DNA of 5,378 nt from Bacteroidales bacterium UBA1179 (GTDB taxonomy: Bacteria > Bacteroidota > Bacteroidia > Bacteroidales > Bacteroidaceae), in contig DBYT01000103.1 of assembly GCA_002309915.1 (NCBI GenBank), forward strand, positions 1-5,378, in the 5' to 3' direction. Shown here in pieces: positions 4,783 through 5,378 of this stretch (the first letter of the stretch is position 1; each line of letters begins with the position of its first letter). The position numbers were made by a program, and so were the translations under genes. The notes beneath the pieces are model-generated. The model ran no database searches, was not told where the DNA came from, and worked only from the letters and a program-made list of their open reading frames with translations.

Positions 4783-5378
4783 ATGTGGCTATTCTATACT
4801 CCCGACATTCAGGATGAGATGCAACTCCCCGAGGAGGAGGCGGGACACTGCATCCGCGTGCTCCGCATGAAAGAGGGAGACCGAATCCGTCTGACCGACG
4901 GAAAGGGTGCGTTCTATGATGCGGTGATAAGCGGCATAGCCGGAAAACGCTGTTTCGTCCATGTTGAAAATAAAGAGGTGCAGGAGCCGCTTTGGAAGGG
5001 TTATCTGCATATCGCTATGGCTCCCACAAAACTTATGGACCGCAATGAATGGTTTCTGGAAAAAGCCGTTGAGATAGGTGTCGATGAGGTTACGTTCCTC
5101 AAGACCGATCACTCCGAACGTGATGTCATAAAGATGGACCGCATTGAGAAGATAGCGGTATCGGCCATGAAGCAGTCACAGAAGGCCACACTGCCGGTGC
5201 TGAATGAGATGACATCATTCCGTGCCTTCATAGAGCGCGGTTTTGACGGTGACAAGTTCATTGCCCATTGCGAGCCGGGTGACAAGGTCCTGCTGCAGGA
5301 TGCCGTGGTACCCGGACATAACAGTCTGGTTCTGATAGGTCCTGAGGGTGATTTCAGCCCCTCTGAGATTGAAATGGC
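4783..5378 (+). CDS. rsmE: 16S rRNA (uracil-1498-N3)-methyltransferase RsmE, truncated by window edge
   Basis: SPOUT-family enzyme that transfers a methyl group from SAM to N3 of U1498 in 16S rRNA, near the ribosomal decoding centre. The window holds 198 full codons with no stop; the family is usually about 230-250 residues, so perhaps 35-50 residues of the C-terminal knot are missing. The N-terminal PUA-like domain shows HCIRVLRMKEGD (22-33) and LTDGKG (37-42). The catalytic domain has MAPTKLMDRNEWFLEKAVEIGV (79-100), then SERD (111-114) and AMKQSQKA (128-135). The SAM-binding loop IGPEGDFSPSEIE (185-197) is the hallmark of RsmE. The start at ATG 4783 gives the family N-terminus MWLFYTPDI. 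It follows the DUF151 gene by 6 bp with no visible promoter between them. Confidence 0.95.
   Translation, partial: MWLFYTPDIQDEMQLPEEEAGHCIRVLRMKEGDRIRLTDGKGAFYDAVISGIAGKRCFVHVENKEVQEPLWKGYLHIAMAPTKLMDRNEWFLEKAVEIGVDEVTFLKTDHSERDVIKMDRIEKIAVSAMKQSQKATLPVLNEMTSFRAFIERGFDGDKFIAHCEPGDKVLLQDAVVPGHNSLVLIGPEGDFSPSEIEM

Noticed and set aside
1..5378. CRISPR array, tRNA/rRNA genes, insertion sequences, toxin-antitoxin or defence genes
   Set aside because: No regularly spaced repeats, cloverleaf sequences, transposase motifs or defence domains were seen; apart from the small intergenic gaps the window is filled with housekeeping genes.

Overview
The window looks like chromosomal housekeeping DNA from a member of the Bacteroidales (Bacteroidota), possibly a gut Bacteroides/Prevotella-type organism. 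The clues are promoter elements of the Bacteroidota type (TAnnTTTG), almost no Shine-Dalgarno sequences, frequent ATA isoleucine codons, and a gene set typical of the phylum: FtsK with a four-helix membrane domain, DUF5063, a lone 3'-5' exonuclease domain, an RlmI-type methyltransferase, a DUF151 nuclease with a UVR motif, and RsmE. The genus cannot be fixed from the sequence alone.

Layout. Positions 1-1559 (minus strand) hold the N-terminal two thirds of the DNA translocase FtsK, cut by the window edge just after Walker B. A 102-bp divergent intergenic region (1560-1661) carries a -7-like box for each direction. A tightly overlapping plus-strand cluster follows: a DUF5063 protein (1662-2198), an EXD2/RNase D-like DEDDy exonuclease (2191-2832, 8-bp overlap) and an RlmI-type rRNA methyltransferase (2801-3982, 32-bp overlap). 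A 209-bp gap (3983-4191) separates this from a second plus-strand pair only 6 bp apart: a bifunctional nuclease of the DUF151 family (4192-4776) and the 16S rRNA methyltransferase RsmE (4783 to the edge, truncated).

Shared theme. Two of the plus-strand genes modify rRNA (23S by the RlmI type, 16S by RsmE), and two encode predicted nucleases. The plus-strand genes therefore look like an RNA maturation and nucleic-acid maintenance neighbourhood. DUF5063 has no known function and is tied to it by translational-coupling geometry.

The part the genes do not explain is the gap upstream of the DUF151 gene. It has a good Bacteroidota promoter (TTG-N17-TATCTTTG). Shortly downstream lies a roughly 100-nt segment with two long back-to-back hairpins, outer complementary arms (GGTATTA/TAATACC) and a run of seven T. 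A second copy of one hairpin arm allows a longer, mutually exclusive hairpin. This has the form of a structured leader, an attenuator or a small RNA with its own end signal. It is the best candidate here for something undescribed. No mobile element, CRISPR array, tRNA or rRNA was seen.
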